Positions 33,838 to 42,867 of a stretch of 64,000 nt of DNA are shown here, piece after piece. A model generated the notes under the pieces. The model did not search any database. It had not been told where the DNA came from and saw only the letters and a program-made list of their open reading frames with translations. Made by a program: the position numbers and the translations under genes. This stretch comes from an uncultured Candidatus Melainabacteria bacterium (lineage in GTDB: Bacteria > Cyanobacteriota > Vampirovibrionia > Gastranaerophilales > Gastranaerophilaceae): positions 360,801 to 424,800 of the forward strand of contig CANOTP010000001.1 in assembly GCA_947570135.1 (NCBI GenBank), given 5' to 3'. The stretch's first letter is position 1; each line of letters starts with the position of its first letter.

Positions 33838-34935
33838 ATGACAATTCCAAGTCTTGGAGGTAACGGCGGAAACAGTTTGAATAAAATTCATATTAATCCC
33901 GTACCTGAAATCAATCCAGCACTGCAAATTCAACAATCTGATGTGTCACCTGCACCTGTTGTTCAACAAGAGCAAGCTCCGCCTGTGGTTGAGCAAAACA
34001 GTGTTAAGAAAGAATATAGTATTGAGCAATTCAGAGCAGATTATGAAAATATGCTTGTTAACCGTATTCTGCCTGAGTTAGCACAGTATGAAGATGAACG
34101 TAAAAAACGCCTGGCAGGTGCTGTAGCCGGTGCAATTATTTGCGGTATTGCTGCGTTACTCGTACTTTTATTTGTAGATGGAAAAGGCTCAGGAGATTTA
34201 TTCTGGGGACTTATAGCTGCTGCGTTCGGTATTTGGTATTGGTTGAAAAAATCTTTTGAAAAAAAAGTTAAACAGAAAGTTTTACCTGTCTTAATGCGTG
34301 CAATTCCGGGTTTTTACTGGCAGCAAACACCTCCTGTTACAGAAAAAGATATTAGTGCTTGTAAAATTATTCCTGTAGCTGATAAGTGCAGAAAAACTTT
34401 TGATGATTGCTTTATCGGGGATTACAGAAAAGTTCCTGTTGCAATATCAGAATGTGAATATGAAATCGGTAACGGTAATAATTCTACAACCGTATTTCAA
34501 GGTGTTGTTATTCGAATAAAAATGAATAAAGAATTTGAAGGTACAACTCTTATTCGCGCCAAAAAAGCATACAATAAAGATAAAAAAGACTTGGAAAAAA
34601 TCGGTCTAAAAGAGGTTAAGCTTGAAGACACTGAATTTAATAAACAATATGTTGTATTTGCGCATGACCAGATTGAATCCCGTTATCTTATAACGACAGC
34701 GTTTATGGAAAGATTAAAACGTATTCAGCTAGCGTTTAATGCGAAGCATATTTCATGTTCATTCTACGGGGATTCTGTTTATATCGCGCCACATACGGGA
34801 AAGGATTTATTCTCACTGTGTTCGCTTGTAAAACCTGTTGATAATCAAGAACAATTTATTGTTTTGTTTGAGGAATTTGTTTCAATTCTTGAACTTGTTG
34901 ATCACTTCAAGCTTGATAAAAAATTAGGATTGTAA
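33838..34935 (+). CDS. DUF3137-type membrane protein
   Basis: 365 residues. A Pro/Gln-rich N-terminus (about 1-55) leads to a helix, then two adjacent membrane segments (about 98-112 and 120-136), and a C-terminal domain with FDDCFIGDYRKVPVAISE and VVIRIKMNKEFEGTTLI, the pattern of DUF3137 proteins. It is next to lemA at 34990; DUF3137 and LemA genes are often neighbours, but their joint role is not known. No catalytic motif visible. Confidence 0.75.
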   Translation: MTIPSLGGNGGNSLNKIHINPVPEINPALQIQQSDVSPAPVVQQEQAPPVVEQNSVKKEYSIEQFRADYENMLVNRILPELAQYEDERKKRLAGAVAGAIICGIAALLVLLFVDGKGSGDLFWGLIAAAFGIWYWLKKSFEKKVKQKVLPVLMRAIPGFYWQQTPPVTEKDISACKIIPVADKCRKTFDDCFIGDYRKVPVAISECEYEIGNGNNSTTVFQGVVIRIKMNKEFEGTTLIRAKKAYNKDKKDLEKIGLKEVKLEDTEFNKQYVVFAHDQIESRYLITTAFMERLKRIQLAFNAKHISCSFYGDSVYIAPHTGKDLFSLCSLVKPVDNQEQFIVLFEEFVSILELVDHFKLDKKLGL

Positions 34936-34958
34936 ACCTGTAAAAAATATGTTATAAT
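34930..34958 (+). promoter_or_regulatory. promoter of lemA
   Basis: TTGTAA (34930-34935), 17-bp spacer, TATAAT (34953-34958). The -35 overlaps the stop codon of the preceding gene. Confidence 0.6.
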
Positions 34959-34989
34959 ATTAAATGTTTATTGAAAGCGAGGATAAAAA

Positions 34990-35565
34990 ATGTTAATTTA
35001 TGGAATTATTGGTGCTGTTACCCTTGTAGTTATTTTAGGTTTATACCAACTTTATGTGGCTCTTATTCAGAAGAAAAACAATGTAAAAGAGGCAATGGGC
35101 GGTGTTGATGTTCAATTGAACAAACGTTATGACTTAATCCCTAATATATTGGTCATTGCAAATAAATTCATGGAACACGAAAGAGGCTTGATGGAAGAAA
35201 TTACTAAATTAAGATCTCAAGCTGCAGGGTTAAGATCAAATCCTGAAACAATTGGTGAAAAAATCAATCTTGATAATGCTATAGCTACAAAAATGGGTCA
35301 ATTAATGGTTAATGTGGAAAATTATCCGCAATTAAAATCCGATCAAACTATGATTCAGGCTATGCAAACTTACTCAGAAGTTGAGGAACATATTGCTGCA
35401 GCCAGAAGATTTTATAACAGTGCTGTTAAAGAATTGAATAATGCTGTTGAAATCTTCCCAAGCTCAATGATTGCAGCAATGATAGGTATAACTCAATGCC
35501 CGTTCTATGAGGCTCCCGAAATTGCAAGACAAAGAGTTAATGCCGCTGATTATTTTAAAAAGTAA
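34990..35565 (+). CDS. lemA: LemA family protein
   Basis: 191 residues. An N-terminal membrane helix (LIYGIIGAVTLVVILGLYQL) is followed by NNVKEAMGGVDVQLNKRYDLIPNI, the LemA signature, and a four-helix bundle including RRFYNSAVKELNNAVEIFPS. LemA proteins sit in the membrane with the helical domain outside or inside depending on species; function is unsettled. It has its own promoter and a terminator follows. Confidence 0.92.
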   Translation: MLIYGIIGAVTLVVILGLYQLYVALIQKKNNVKEAMGGVDVQLNKRYDLIPNILVIANKFMEHERGLMEEITKLRSQAAGLRSNPETIGEKINLDNAIATKMGQLMVNVENYPQLKSDQTMIQAMQTYSEVEEHIAAARRFYNSAVKELNNAVEIFPSSMIAAMIGITQCPFYEAPEIARQRVNAADYFKK

Positions 35566-35576
35566 TTAAAGATTTA

Positions 35577-35606
35577 AAAAGAGTCAGGTGTAAACCTGAT
35601 TCTTTT
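35577..35606 (+). terminator. terminator of lemA
   Basis: AAAAGAGTCAGGT, loop GTAA, ACCTGATTCTTTT. A 13-bp stem with one G-T pair and a short T-run, directly before the tRNA-Arg gene. Confidence 0.75.
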
Positions 35607-35610
35607 GTAT

Positions 35611-35684
35611 GTGCCCGTAGCTCAGTTGAATAGAGTGTGAGTCTCCGAAGCTCAAGGTCGGGGGTTTGAATCCCCCCGGGCATA
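35611..35684 (+). tRNA. tRNA-Arg (CCG) with A19-U56 in place of G19-C56
   Basis: The cloverleaf folds fully: acceptor GTGCCCG/CGGGCAT (with G1-U72), D stem GCTC/GAGT, anticodon stem TGAGT/GCTCA with loop CTCCGAA (anticodon CCG), T stem GGGGG/CCCCC. The D loop is AGTTGAATA, so position 19 is A, and the T loop is TTTGAAT, so position 56 is T. The near-universal G19-C56 tertiary pair is thus replaced by A-U. No CCA is encoded. It reads the rare codon CGG. Confidence 0.9.
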
Positions 35685-35696
35685 GGTATAAAGAAT

Positions 35697-35727
35697 GGGC
35701 GAAATGCGTAAGCATTTCGCCCTTTTT
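35697..35727. terminator. terminator after tRNA-Arg, probably bidirectional
   Basis: GGGCGAAATGC, loop GTAA, GCATTTCGCCC, then five T. On the minus strand it ends the CHAP-domain gene at 35737, with a weaker T-run. Confidence 0.85.
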
Positions 35728-35736
35728 CTACTTTCT

Positions 35737-36489
35737 TTAAGCCATTTTTATAAACCCTGTAATTGTTGCTTTATTTGGAGAGTATCGTCTTCTGGCAACT
35801 TTGTCAGAGGTGTTTCCTTCAATTGTATGGATTGTACCATCTGCCGCTATTGATTCAACAATACCCGTGTGAGATGCTCCTGCACTCTTAAATATTATTA
35901 TATCTCCCGGTTTGACGTTTTGTTTGATAATACTTGCTTTATTGCCTTTTCCTGCCGTTTGAATCCAGCGTCCGTTGCTTTTACCCCAGCTCATCAGCAC
36001 TGATACTGATGGAGAACCGAATCCTCGAGGGATTGCTTTACCTGCACGCCTGAATGTTTCTTTGACAACATAAGTTACAAAGTCTGCGCACCATGCTTCC
36101 GTTCGTCCGCCTGTGAATTTCTTATACGAACCGTTAGATTCATTAAATCCCAAATATTTTGCTGCGGTTTCTATAATTCCCTTACCGAGATTACTTATAT
36201 AATCCCAACCCTTTTTTACCCAGGAGCCGAATGTGCTGAATATTCCCTGACTTTCCTGTCGTTTTGCTTTTGCTACACGACTTGTTTTTTGCTGGTTAAC
36301 CGAAAAATTAGGCAAAGTTATTTTTGGAAACGTAAAGCTTATCGGATTGGTAAAATTACTTCTCCCATATCCTATGCCCGCTATCGAATACATTGTATAC
36401 CCGTTAGTCGTTGTTTTCTTTGCTTTAGTAAAGATATTTCCCGTACCAGCAGATCTATAAGAGCCTGTAGTCATCATTCCCTGTAACAT
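35737..36489 (-). CDS. CHAP-domain amidase/peptidase
   Basis: 250 residues. The C-terminal CHAP domain shows the catalytic Cys in TEAWCADFVTYV (about 144) and His in GASHTGIVESI (about 206), with EGN further on as the third residue region. The first 100 residues are low-complexity Ser/Thr/Lys-rich with no clear signal peptide (MLQGMMTTGSYRS), so export may be by another route. It probably cuts peptidoglycan cross-bridges. Single gene between a terminator and the divergent trpR gene. Confidence 0.82.
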   Translation of the reverse strand: MLQGMMTTGSYRSAGTGNIFTKAKKTTTNGYTMYSIAGIGYGRSNFTNPISFTFPKITLPNFSVNQQKTSRVAKAKRQESQGIFSTFGSWVKKGWDYISNLGKGIIETAAKYLGFNESNGSYKKFTGGRTEAWCADFVTYVVKETFRRAGKAIPRGFGSPSVSVLMSWGKSNGRWIQTAGKGNKASIIKQNVKPGDIIIFKSAGASHTGIVESIAADGTIHTIEGNTSDKVARRRYSPNKATITGFIKMA

Positions 36490-36601
36490 TTTTTATTTTC
36501 CCTTAATATCCCTTAATTATATAAAGTTTGTATCTCTGTTATGATTGCTATAAATATAATATATGTTAAATAATTGTTACATTTATTTTTAAATGTTACT
36601 A

Positions 36602-36630
36602 TTGACAGAAACAGTTTTTAAATTTATAGT
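36602..36630 (+). promoter_or_regulatory. promoter of trpR-trpB, leaderless
   Basis: TTGACA (36602-36607), 17-bp spacer, TATAGT (36625-36630). The ATG at 36637 follows after six bases, so the transcript should be leaderless; no ribosome site is present. Confidence 0.7.
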
Positions 36631-36648
36631 GTTACTATGAATAGTAAC
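36631..36648. promoter_or_regulatory. 18-bp operator-like palindrome over the trpR start
   Basis: GTTACTAT-GA-ATAGTAAC, perfect arms of eight. It overlaps the predicted transcription start and the ATG. A further half-site, TGTTACTAT, lies at 36593-36601 beside the -35 box. It is placed well for autorepression by TrpR with tryptophan. Confidence 0.65.
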
Positions 36649-36936
36649 AATGATGTATTGAAAGTTTGTGAACTTGTGAGTCAGTTAGACTCTAAGGATG
36701 ATGTTTGCAAATTTTTATATGAAATGTTATCGGAATCAGAAATTTCTCTTTTAACTAAACGATGGCGTATCTTGGATATGTTAGCGCAGGGAAAAACCCA
36801 ACGGGATATTGCAAAAGAGCTTAATGTCAGTTTATGCAAAGTCACTCGCGGTGCTAAGATTTTAAAAGATTCAAATGCTGTTGTTACAAAATATTTTATA
36901 AAGGAGAAAAATAATGAATATAGATTTAAAGCCTGA
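36637..36936 (+). CDS. trpR: Trp repressor-like regulator
   Basis: 99 residues. The all-helical TrpR fold is recognisable: [20 protein letters not shown], then the helix-turn-helix [26 protein letters not shown]. It directly precedes trpB and overlaps it by 23 nt, so it is very likely the tryptophan-responsive repressor of its own operon (rather than the YerC/YecD subgroup, which is usually elsewhere). The operator-like palindrome covers its start. Confidence 0.9.
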   Translation: MNSNNDVLKVCELVSQLDSKDDVCKFLYEMLSESEISLLTKRWRILDMLAQGKTQRDIAKELNVSLCKVTRGAKILKDSNAVVTKYFIKEKNNEYRFKA

Positions 36937-38095
36937 TAAAAATGGATTTTTCGGGAATTACGGCGGACAGTTTTTGTCTGATGAGTTAAAAGATGAGTTT
37001 AACAGAATTGCAGAGGCTTTTTACGAATTAAAAGAAGATAAGTCTTTTCAAGAAACTTTAAATTATTATTTAACATATTATGTTGGACGTCCGAGTTCTG
37101 TTTATTATGCAAAAAACTTATCGGAAAAATACGGGTGTGAAATATATTTAAAGCGTGAAGATTTAAACCATACGGGTGCTCATAAGATTAATCACAGTAT
37201 AGGTGAAGCTTTACTTGCTAAGAAAATGGGCAAAACAAAAATTATAGCAGAAACGGGAGCAGGTCAGCACGGGGTTGCAACAGCTACTGCTGCGGCGTTA
37301 CTCGGTTTGAAATGTGATATTTATATGGGTGAAACCGATATTTTAAAACAACAGCCGAACGTTCAGAAAATGAAACTTTTAGGAGCAAATATAGTTTGTG
37401 TAAAAAGCGGTGAAAAAACTTTAAAAGAGGCTGTGGATGAGGCTTTTATAGCATATTCAATGGAGTATGAGTCTGCACTTTATGCAATCGGATCAGTTGT
37501 CGGACCACATCCGTTTCCTGAAATTGTTGAGTATTTTCAATCAGTTATAGGAAAAGAAGCCCGCGAACAATTTTTAGCTCAAACAGGTGTACTGCCTGAT
37601 GCTGTTATTGCTTGCGTTGGTGGCGGATCTAATGCAATCGGGATTTTTAACGGATTTTTGGATGATGAAGTTGAACTGATAGGAGTTGAACCTTTAGGTA
37701 AAGGTGAAAGACTCGGTGAGAACGCAGCAAGTTTAACTTATGGAAAGGAAGGTATTTTGCACGGGTTTAAGTGTCTTTTATTACAAGATGAAGACGGAAA
37801 CCTTGCTAATGCTTATTCTGTAGCAAGCGGGCTTGATTACCCGGGGGTTGGTCCAAAACATTGTTATCTCAAAGATATTGGCAGAGTTCAATATGAAACG
37901 GTTAATGATAAAGAAGCTTTAGATGCGTTTTATGAACTGTCAAAAACCGAAGGTATAATTCCAGCGCTTGAAAGCTCTCACGCATTAGCCTTTGCTTTAA
38001 GATATGCGAAGGCTAATATCGGTAAGAAACTTTTAGTTAATCTATCGGGTCGCGGTGATAAAGATATTGATTATGTTTTATCGCTTAGCGTTTAA
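36914..38095 (+). CDS. trpB: tryptophan synthase beta chain
   Basis: 393 residues, standard length. The PLP lysine lies in [13 protein letters not shown] [11 protein letters not shown], followed by [13 protein letters not shown] and the phosphate loop [10 protein letters not shown]. It converts indole and serine to tryptophan. No trpA or other trp biosynthetic gene is adjacent, so the trpR-trpB pair may serve to use indole; TrpB can act alone with free indole. It overlaps trpR by 23 nt and adk (convergent) by 11 nt. Confidence 0.96.
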   Translation: MNIDLKPDKNGFFGNYGGQFLSDELKDEFNRIAEAFYELKEDKSFQETLNYYLTYYVGRPSSVYYAKNLSEKYGCEIYLKREDLNHTGAHKINHSIGEALLAKKMGKTKIIAETGAGQHGVATATAAALLGLKCDIYMGETDILKQQPNVQKMKLLGANIVCVKSGEKTLKEAVDEAFIAYSMEYESALYAIGSVVGPHPFPEIVEYFQSVIGKEAREQFLAQTGVLPDAVIACVGGGSNAIGIFNGFLDDEVELIGVEPLGKGERLGENAASLTYGKEGILHGFKCLLLQDEDGNLANAYSVASGLDYPGVGPKHCYLKDIGRVQYETVNDKEALDAFYELSKTEGIIPALESSHALAFALRYAKANIGKKLLVNLSGRGDKDIDYVLSLSV

Positions 38096-38810
38096 TTGCT
38101 TTTGTAAGATTATGCCAAACTTCTTCAATTGAACCGTTTGCGTCAATTGAACTTAAAGTTCCCTGTTGCCTGTAATAGTCAATAAGTGGAGCAGTTTGTT
38201 CATCGTAAGTTCTAAAACGAGCTTGAGCAATTTCTGCAGTGTCATCGGCTCTTTGTTTTAAATGGACATGGCAGATATCGCATTCGTTTTCAGATTTCGG
38301 TACTTTGAATTTCAGATTATAGATTTCTCCGCATTCAGGGCAAGATCTGCGATTAACGATTCGTTCAAGAAGAAGTTTCGGGCTTACTTCAAAGTTAATA
38401 GCTTGGAAGATTGCTTTTTTTCCTGCTTCAATTCGTTGATTTATTTTGTCAAGAAGGCTTGCTTGTTCAAGATTTCTCGGGAAACCGTCTAAAATATATC
38501 CGTCTTTGCATTTTGCGCTTGCAAGCGTGTTTTCAATAATTCTTGCGATTAATTTGGTTGGAACAAGTTGTCCTTTTTCAATAAAAGATTTAGCAAGTTG
38601 CCCTTCTTCGCTTCCTGAAGATATTACAGCTCTTAATAAGGAACCCATATCGATATGCGGCAAGCCTAATTCGTTTGATAAACGGCTTGTTTGAGTTCCT
38701 TTTCCGCTTGCAGGTGGTCCGAAGCAAACAATTTTTCGCGGTAGACCGCCGTTAAAAGATACGTCATTTTGTCTGTACTGATTAGTACTGTTAATCGGAT
38801 TGATTTTCAT
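38085..38810 (-). CDS. adk: adenylate kinase with N-terminal SFNG extension
   Basis: 241 residues from the ATG at 38810 (AGGGG 10 nt before it). The first 27 residues ([20 protein letters not shown] and on) are foreign to adenylate kinase and end in VSFNGG, like the F-x-G motif of several unknown proteins here. The kinase core then begins: P-loop [14 protein letters not shown] site, [10 protein letters not shown], and a zinc LID with CPEC and CDIC. It balances AMP, ADP and ATP. The extension is unlikely to block activity; its role is unknown. Confidence 0.93.
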   Translation of the reverse strand: MKINPINSTNQYRQNDVSFNGGLPRKIVCFGPPASGKGTQTSRLSNELGLPHIDMGSLLRAVISSGSEEGQLAKSFIEKGQLVPTKLIARIIENTLASAKCKDGYILDGFPRNLEQASLLDKINQRIEAGKKAIFQAINFEVSPKLLLERIVNRRSCPECGEIYNLKFKVPKSENECDICHVHLKQRADDTAEIAQARFRTYDEQTAPLIDYYRQQGTLSSIDANGSIEEVWHNLTKAIKR

Positions 38811-38953
38811 CGTTAATATACCCCTATCTGTTAAAATTTTGGTTATTTTTGCCATAATATCAAAAACATTTTAATGTCCACAGAAAAAATGAATAAATAT
38901 TAAGATATATTGAGGATATCCTAATCCTTCACGTCGGCGGATTCAATAAAAAA

Positions 38954-38969
38954 TGGCCCCGGCGCGATT
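38954..38969. repeat. 16-bp duplicate of the tRNA-Arg(CCT) 3' end
   Basis: TGGCCCCGGCGCGATT is repeated exactly at 39075-39090, the 3' end of the tRNA. The 105 bp between the copies are richer in G and C than the surroundings. This is the pattern left by an integrated element at a tRNA or by a small local duplication. No integrase is present. Confidence 0.6.
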
Positions 38970-39074
38970 GTCTTGCTCCTTCGCACTCAGCTCACTCGCG
39001 CTCGAACGACAAACAATGCTTTCGCCTTGTGCGTTCTCATCACTCCATTGCTCAACTTTTTTACAAAAAAAACT

Positions 39075-39148
39075 TGGCCCCGGCGCGATTCGAACGCGCG
39101 ATCTTTGGTTTAGGAAACCACTGCTCTATCCTGCTGAGCTACGAAGCC
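39075..39148 (-). tRNA. tRNA-Arg (CCT)
   Basis: On the minus strand: acceptor GGCTTCG/CGGGGCC, D stem GCTC/GAGC with loop AGCAGGATA, anticodon loop TTCCTAA (anticodon CCT), T stem GCGCG/CGCGC with loop TTCGAAT, discriminator A. CCA is not encoded. Confidence 0.93.
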
Positions 39149-39291
39149 AATTGGTTTAAATTTTTTCCTTATTGTATCATAAAATTTTATTTTTGTATCA
39201 ATTACTCCTGTTTGAGGTATAATAAAAAACGTAAATGGAAGTGTATAACTTAAAGGCGCAAAGATAGTGCGCAGAAAGAAAAGGTAAACTT

Positions 39292-41430
39292 ATGAAACCT
39301 GAAACAAAAAGCTTTCAACTGGAAATCGGCGGCAAGACCGTCACTGTTGAAACAGGCAAGTATGGCCAATCCACTAACGGTTCTGTTACCGTAAGATGCG
39401 GTGATACAATGTTATTTGTACATTGTGTTGTCTCTAAAGAACCTCGTGTAGGGATAGATTTTTTCCCTCTATTAATTGATTATGAAGAAAGAATGTCTTC
39501 AATCGGTAGAATCCCTGGCGGATATAACCGTTCAGAAGGTAAAGCAAGTGATAAAGCTATCCTTGTTTCAAGATTGATTGACAGACCTATAAGACCTTTA
39601 TTCCCTAAAGGTTACAGAAACGATATTCAAATCGTTGCTCAATTATTCAGCTATGATCAGGAAAATCAACCTGATACATTGGCAATGCTCGGTGCATCTT
39701 GTGCTTTAATGCTAACGGGAGCTCCGTTTGAAGGGCCTATCGGAGCGGTTAGAGTTTCTCGCGACAGCGAAGGTAACTTGATTGCTAACCCTACTCACAG
39801 ACAGGCTAAAGAATCAGATCTTGATATCGTTGTTGCAGGTACTCACGATTCTGTAATCATGGTAGAAGCAGGATGTAAATTTGTTACAGAAGACGATATT
39901 ATGGCTGCTGTTGAGTTTGCGCAGGAAGAAATTAAAAAACAATGCGAAGCTCAAGTTGAATTTGCTAAACTTTGCGGTGTCGAAAAACAAGAATTTGTTA
40001 ACCCTTACGACACTACCGAATTAAAAGCAATTATCAATGAAACAGCAGGAGCGATGATTTTTGATGCTTACCACAATTTTGACAGAGCTTATCGTCAGGA
40101 AAAATTGGAAGAAGCTAAAAAGCTTGTAAAAGAAAAAATTGACGCTTTAGCTGATGATCATTATATTAAACAAATTATTGAAGAAACAGGAATTGACTTT
40201 GTTGCTGAAGAATTTAAAAACGCTGAAAAGAAAATCATGAGAACAATGATTCTTGATGAAGGCGTAAGAGCTGACGGCAGAAAACCTGAAGAAGTTCGTC
40301 CTATTTGGTGCGAAGTTGGTGTTATTCCTCGTGCTCACGGTTCTGCGGTGTTTACAAGAGGTCAAACTCAGGTATTATCTGTTGCAACTTTAGCAGGTCC
40401 TGCTATGAAACAGGAACTTGATGGTGTTGATCCTGAAACCGAAAAAACTTATATGCATAAATATATCTTCCCTGGATTCTCTGTTGGTGAAGTTAAACCT
40501 CTAAGAGGACCGGGCAGACGTGAAGTCGGACACGGAGCGTTAGCAGAACGTGCTAATATCCCAGCTCTTCCTTCTCAAGAAGAGTTTGGATATACAATTC
40601 GTGTAACTTCAGATGTATTAGAATCAAACGGTTCAACATCTATGGCTTCAACTTGCGGTTCTTCAATGGCATTAATGAACGCAGGTGTCCCTGTTAAATG
40701 TATGATTGGCGGGGTTGCTATGGGTATGATTACCGAAGAAGGTAAAGATCCTGTTGTTTTAACAGATATTCAAGGTATCGAAGACTTCTTGGGTGATATG
40801 GACTTTAAAGTTACCGGTAATGATACGGGTATTACAGCGTTACAAATGGATATGAAGGCTAAAGGTATTGCTAATGCAACATTACGTAGAGCTTTGGCTC
40901 AAGCTAAAGAAGGAAGATTACATATCTTAGGCAAAATGAGAGAAGCAATCACAGAACCCGGACCTATGTCACCGTTTGCTCCAAGTATTACTACAATGAC
41001 TATTCCGACAGAAGATATCGGAACAGTTATCGGACCGGGCGGAAAACAAATCCGTGCAATTATTGACGCATCAGGCGCTGAAATCGATATCCAGGATTCA
41101 GGTGTTGTTACTATTACTTCTAACGATCAGGAAGGTGCTCAAATCGCAATCAAGATGATTAAAAATTTAACATTTAAGCCTGAAGTCGGTATGGTTATCA
41201 AAGGTAAAGTCGTAAGAATTATTCCAATCGGAGCCTTTGTTGAACTTGGCGGCGGTAAAGATGGTATGGTTCACATTTCTCAGGTTTGCAATGAAAGAAT
41301 TGAAACAATCGAACCGCACTTGACTATCGGACAAGAAGTTGTGGTTAAGGTTATTAAAATAGATGAAAAAGGTCGAGTTAACCTGACTATCAAAGGTGTA
41401 ACCGATGACGACAGAGCTAAAGCTCAATAA
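39292..41430 (+). CDS. pnp: polyribonucleotide nucleotidyltransferase
   Basis: 712 residues, full length. Two RNase PH-like domains (residues about 10-230 and 310-550; ILDEGVRADGRKPEEVRPI opens the second) flank an all-helical linker. A KH domain (IGPGGKQIRAIID, about 580) and an S1 domain (VVRIIPIGAFVEL, about 640-705) follow. It degrades RNA 3' to 5' by phosphorolysis. The 5' leader has a small hairpin GCGCA-N7-TGCGC (about 39255-39271) and a TATAAT at 39218-39223. PNPase leaders are often used for autoregulation, but that is not shown here. Confidence 0.97.
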   Translation: MKPETKSFQLEIGGKTVTVETGKYGQSTNGSVTVRCGDTMLFVHCVVSKEPRVGIDFFPLLIDYEERMSSIGRIPGGYNRSEGKASDKAILVSRLIDRPIRPLFPKGYRNDIQIVAQLFSYDQENQPDTLAMLGASCALMLTGAPFEGPIGAVRVSRDSEGNLIANPTHRQAKESDLDIVVAGTHDSVIMVEAGCKFVTEDDIMAAVEFAQEEIKKQCEAQVEFAKLCGVEKQEFVNPYDTTELKAIINETAGAMIFDAYHNFDRAYRQEKLEEAKKLVKEKIDALADDHYIKQIIEETGIDFVAEEFKNAEKKIMRTMILDEGVRADGRKPEEVRPIWCEVGVIPRAHGSAVFTRGQTQVLSVATLAGPAMKQELDGVDPETEKTYMHKYIFPGFSVGEVKPLRGPGRREVGHGALAERANIPALPSQEEFGYTIRVTSDVLESNGSTSMASTCGSSMALMNAGVPVKCMIGGVAMGMITEEGKDPVVLTDIQGIEDFLGDMDFKVTGNDTGITALQMDMKAKGIANATLRRALAQAKEGRLHILGKMREAITEPGPMSPFAPSITTMTIPTEDIGTVIGPGGKQIRAIIDASGAEIDIQDSGVVTITSNDQEGAQIAIKMIKNLTFKPEVGMVIKGKVVRIIPIGAFVELGGGKDGMVHISQVCNERIETIEPHLTIGQEVVVKVIKIDEKGRVNLTIKGVTDDDRAKAQ

Positions 41431-41451
41431 GTCCTAAGCGGTTAAACAATA

Positions 41452-41481
41452 AAAAAAACGGGAAATTTTTCCCGTTTTTTT
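41452..41481 (+). terminator. terminator of pnp
   Basis: Stem AAAAAAACGGGAAA against TTTCCCGTTTTTTT with a two-base loop as written, ending in a T-run. Confidence 0.85.
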
Positions 41482-41647
41482 ATTATATACTTTGTGATAA
41501 TAAGAATAGTAATTTCATATTGTCTGTGAATATTTTAGAACTTTCTGTTTCTACGATTGTTTCTTGTAAAATGTAATATCCCTTTTATTTATTATCTTGC
41601 GTTTTAAGATTTCTAAAGTTATTTTTTACTGTTATATAAACAATTTA

Positions 41648-41677
41648 TTCACATAATTTAATATTTTGTGATAGAAT
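41648..41677 (+). promoter_or_regulatory. promoter of the PfkB-family kinase
   Basis: TTCACA (41648-41653), 18-bp spacer, TAGAAT (41672-41677) preceded by TG-A, an extended -10. It ends 26 bases before the start at 41704. Confidence 0.5.
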
Positions 41678-41703
41678 GATTCAATAAAAGGGGAGTATAA
41701 ATT

Positions 41704-42756
41704 ATGAGCAGTGATATTATAACAATCGGCAGTGCTACAATGGATGTTTTTGTGGAGTGTGATGACGCGAATATCGTGTCAGTAAGGAAAAAGGATAGTT
41801 GCTCTGATTTTATGAGTTATCCTTACGGGTCAAAGATTGAGATATCAGATTTTGCTTCTCAAGTCGGTGGAGGCGGGGTAAATACTGCAACAAATTTTGC
41901 AAACTTAGGGTTTAAAACGGGTGCAATATTTAAAGTCGGTGATGATATTTATTCAAAAGGGATATTTGAATTTTTCAAACACAGAGATGTAAAATTATCA
42001 TCTGTTATACAAGATAAACATGATTCTACAGGGTTTTCTATAATTTTGACAAGTTTTGAAGGCGACAGAACCGTTCTTGCTCACAGGGGAGCTAACGCTC
42101 ATATTAAAAAATCAGAAATTGATTTTGATGCTATAAAGAAGGCAAAACTTTTGTATATCGCACCGCTAAACGGTTACAGTAACAAGGTTTTGGATGATAT
42201 TGTGAAGTTTGCAAGAGAAAACGGCACTTATGTTTGTTTTAACGCGGGAACAACGGGTATTAAAAAAGGGTTTAATTACCTCAAAAAGATTTTAGAATAT
42301 GCTCAGATTGTTGTTTTAAATAAGGAAGAAGCCTCTATGGCAACGGGGATAAAACTTCGTTCCGATACGAAAGATGTAAAGTATTCCAATATGCTTGTGC
42401 ACCCTGACTTAAAGGCTATGTTTCATAAGTTAAAGGTATGTGATTATCAGGTTATCGTAATAACAGACGGTGGTGCAGGGGCTTATGCTTATGACGGAGA
42501 GAATTATTACTATTGTCCATGTTTTGACGGACCTGTAACTTCAACGTTAGGCGCGGGAGACGCTTTTGCTTCAACTTTTTGTGCCGCGTTATATAAATTT
42601 AATGCCAATATTGAAAAATCTCTTGTTGCCGCATCTATTAATTCTGCGGGAGTTGTTTCAGAATTCGGTGCAACTACGGGATTATTAACTTTTGACGAGA
42701 TTTCAGAAAAAATGGAACTTAATTCTGAATTTTGCTGTCAAAAAGAACAAGAATAG
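41704..42756 (+). CDS. PfkB-family carbohydrate/nucleoside kinase
   Basis: 350 residues. The N-terminal sugar-binding start is GSATMDVF; QVGGGGVNTATNFANLG is PfkB signature 1; TLGAGDAFASTF is signature 2, with the catalytic Asp. An insertion near 195-235 is not typical. The family includes ribokinase, fructokinase, and adenosine kinase; the substrate cannot be chosen from sequence. It stands alone with its own promoter, ribosome site GGGGAG. Confidence 0.87.
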   Translation: MSSDIITIGSATMDVFVECDDANIVSVRKKDSCSDFMSYPYGSKIEISDFASQVGGGGVNTATNFANLGFKTGAIFKVGDDIYSKGIFEFFKHRDVKLSSVIQDKHDSTGFSIILTSFEGDRTVLAHRGANAHIKKSEIDFDAIKKAKLLYIAPLNGYSNKVLDDIVKFARENGTYVCFNAGTTGIKKGFNYLKKILEYAQIVVLNKEEASMATGIKLRSDTKDVKYSNMLVHPDLKAMFHKLKVCDYQVIVITDGGAGAYAYDGENYYYCPCFDGPVTSTLGAGDAFASTFCAALYKFNANIEKSLVAASINSAGVVSEFGATTGLLTFDEISEKMELNSEFCCQKEQE

Positions 42757-42867
42757 TTTATTTTTTACATGTGACAATCAGGCTATTTTCATATTAGTAA
42801 CCGTGGCAATTTTTTTTATTAAACAATTAGTGTTTAATATAACTATAGTTCAGAAAGGCCGGAAGAT

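Noticed and set aside
39029..39253. Open frame reading LAPARFERAIFG and onward
   Set aside because: It is the complement of the tRNA-Arg(CCT) gene, a common false protein.
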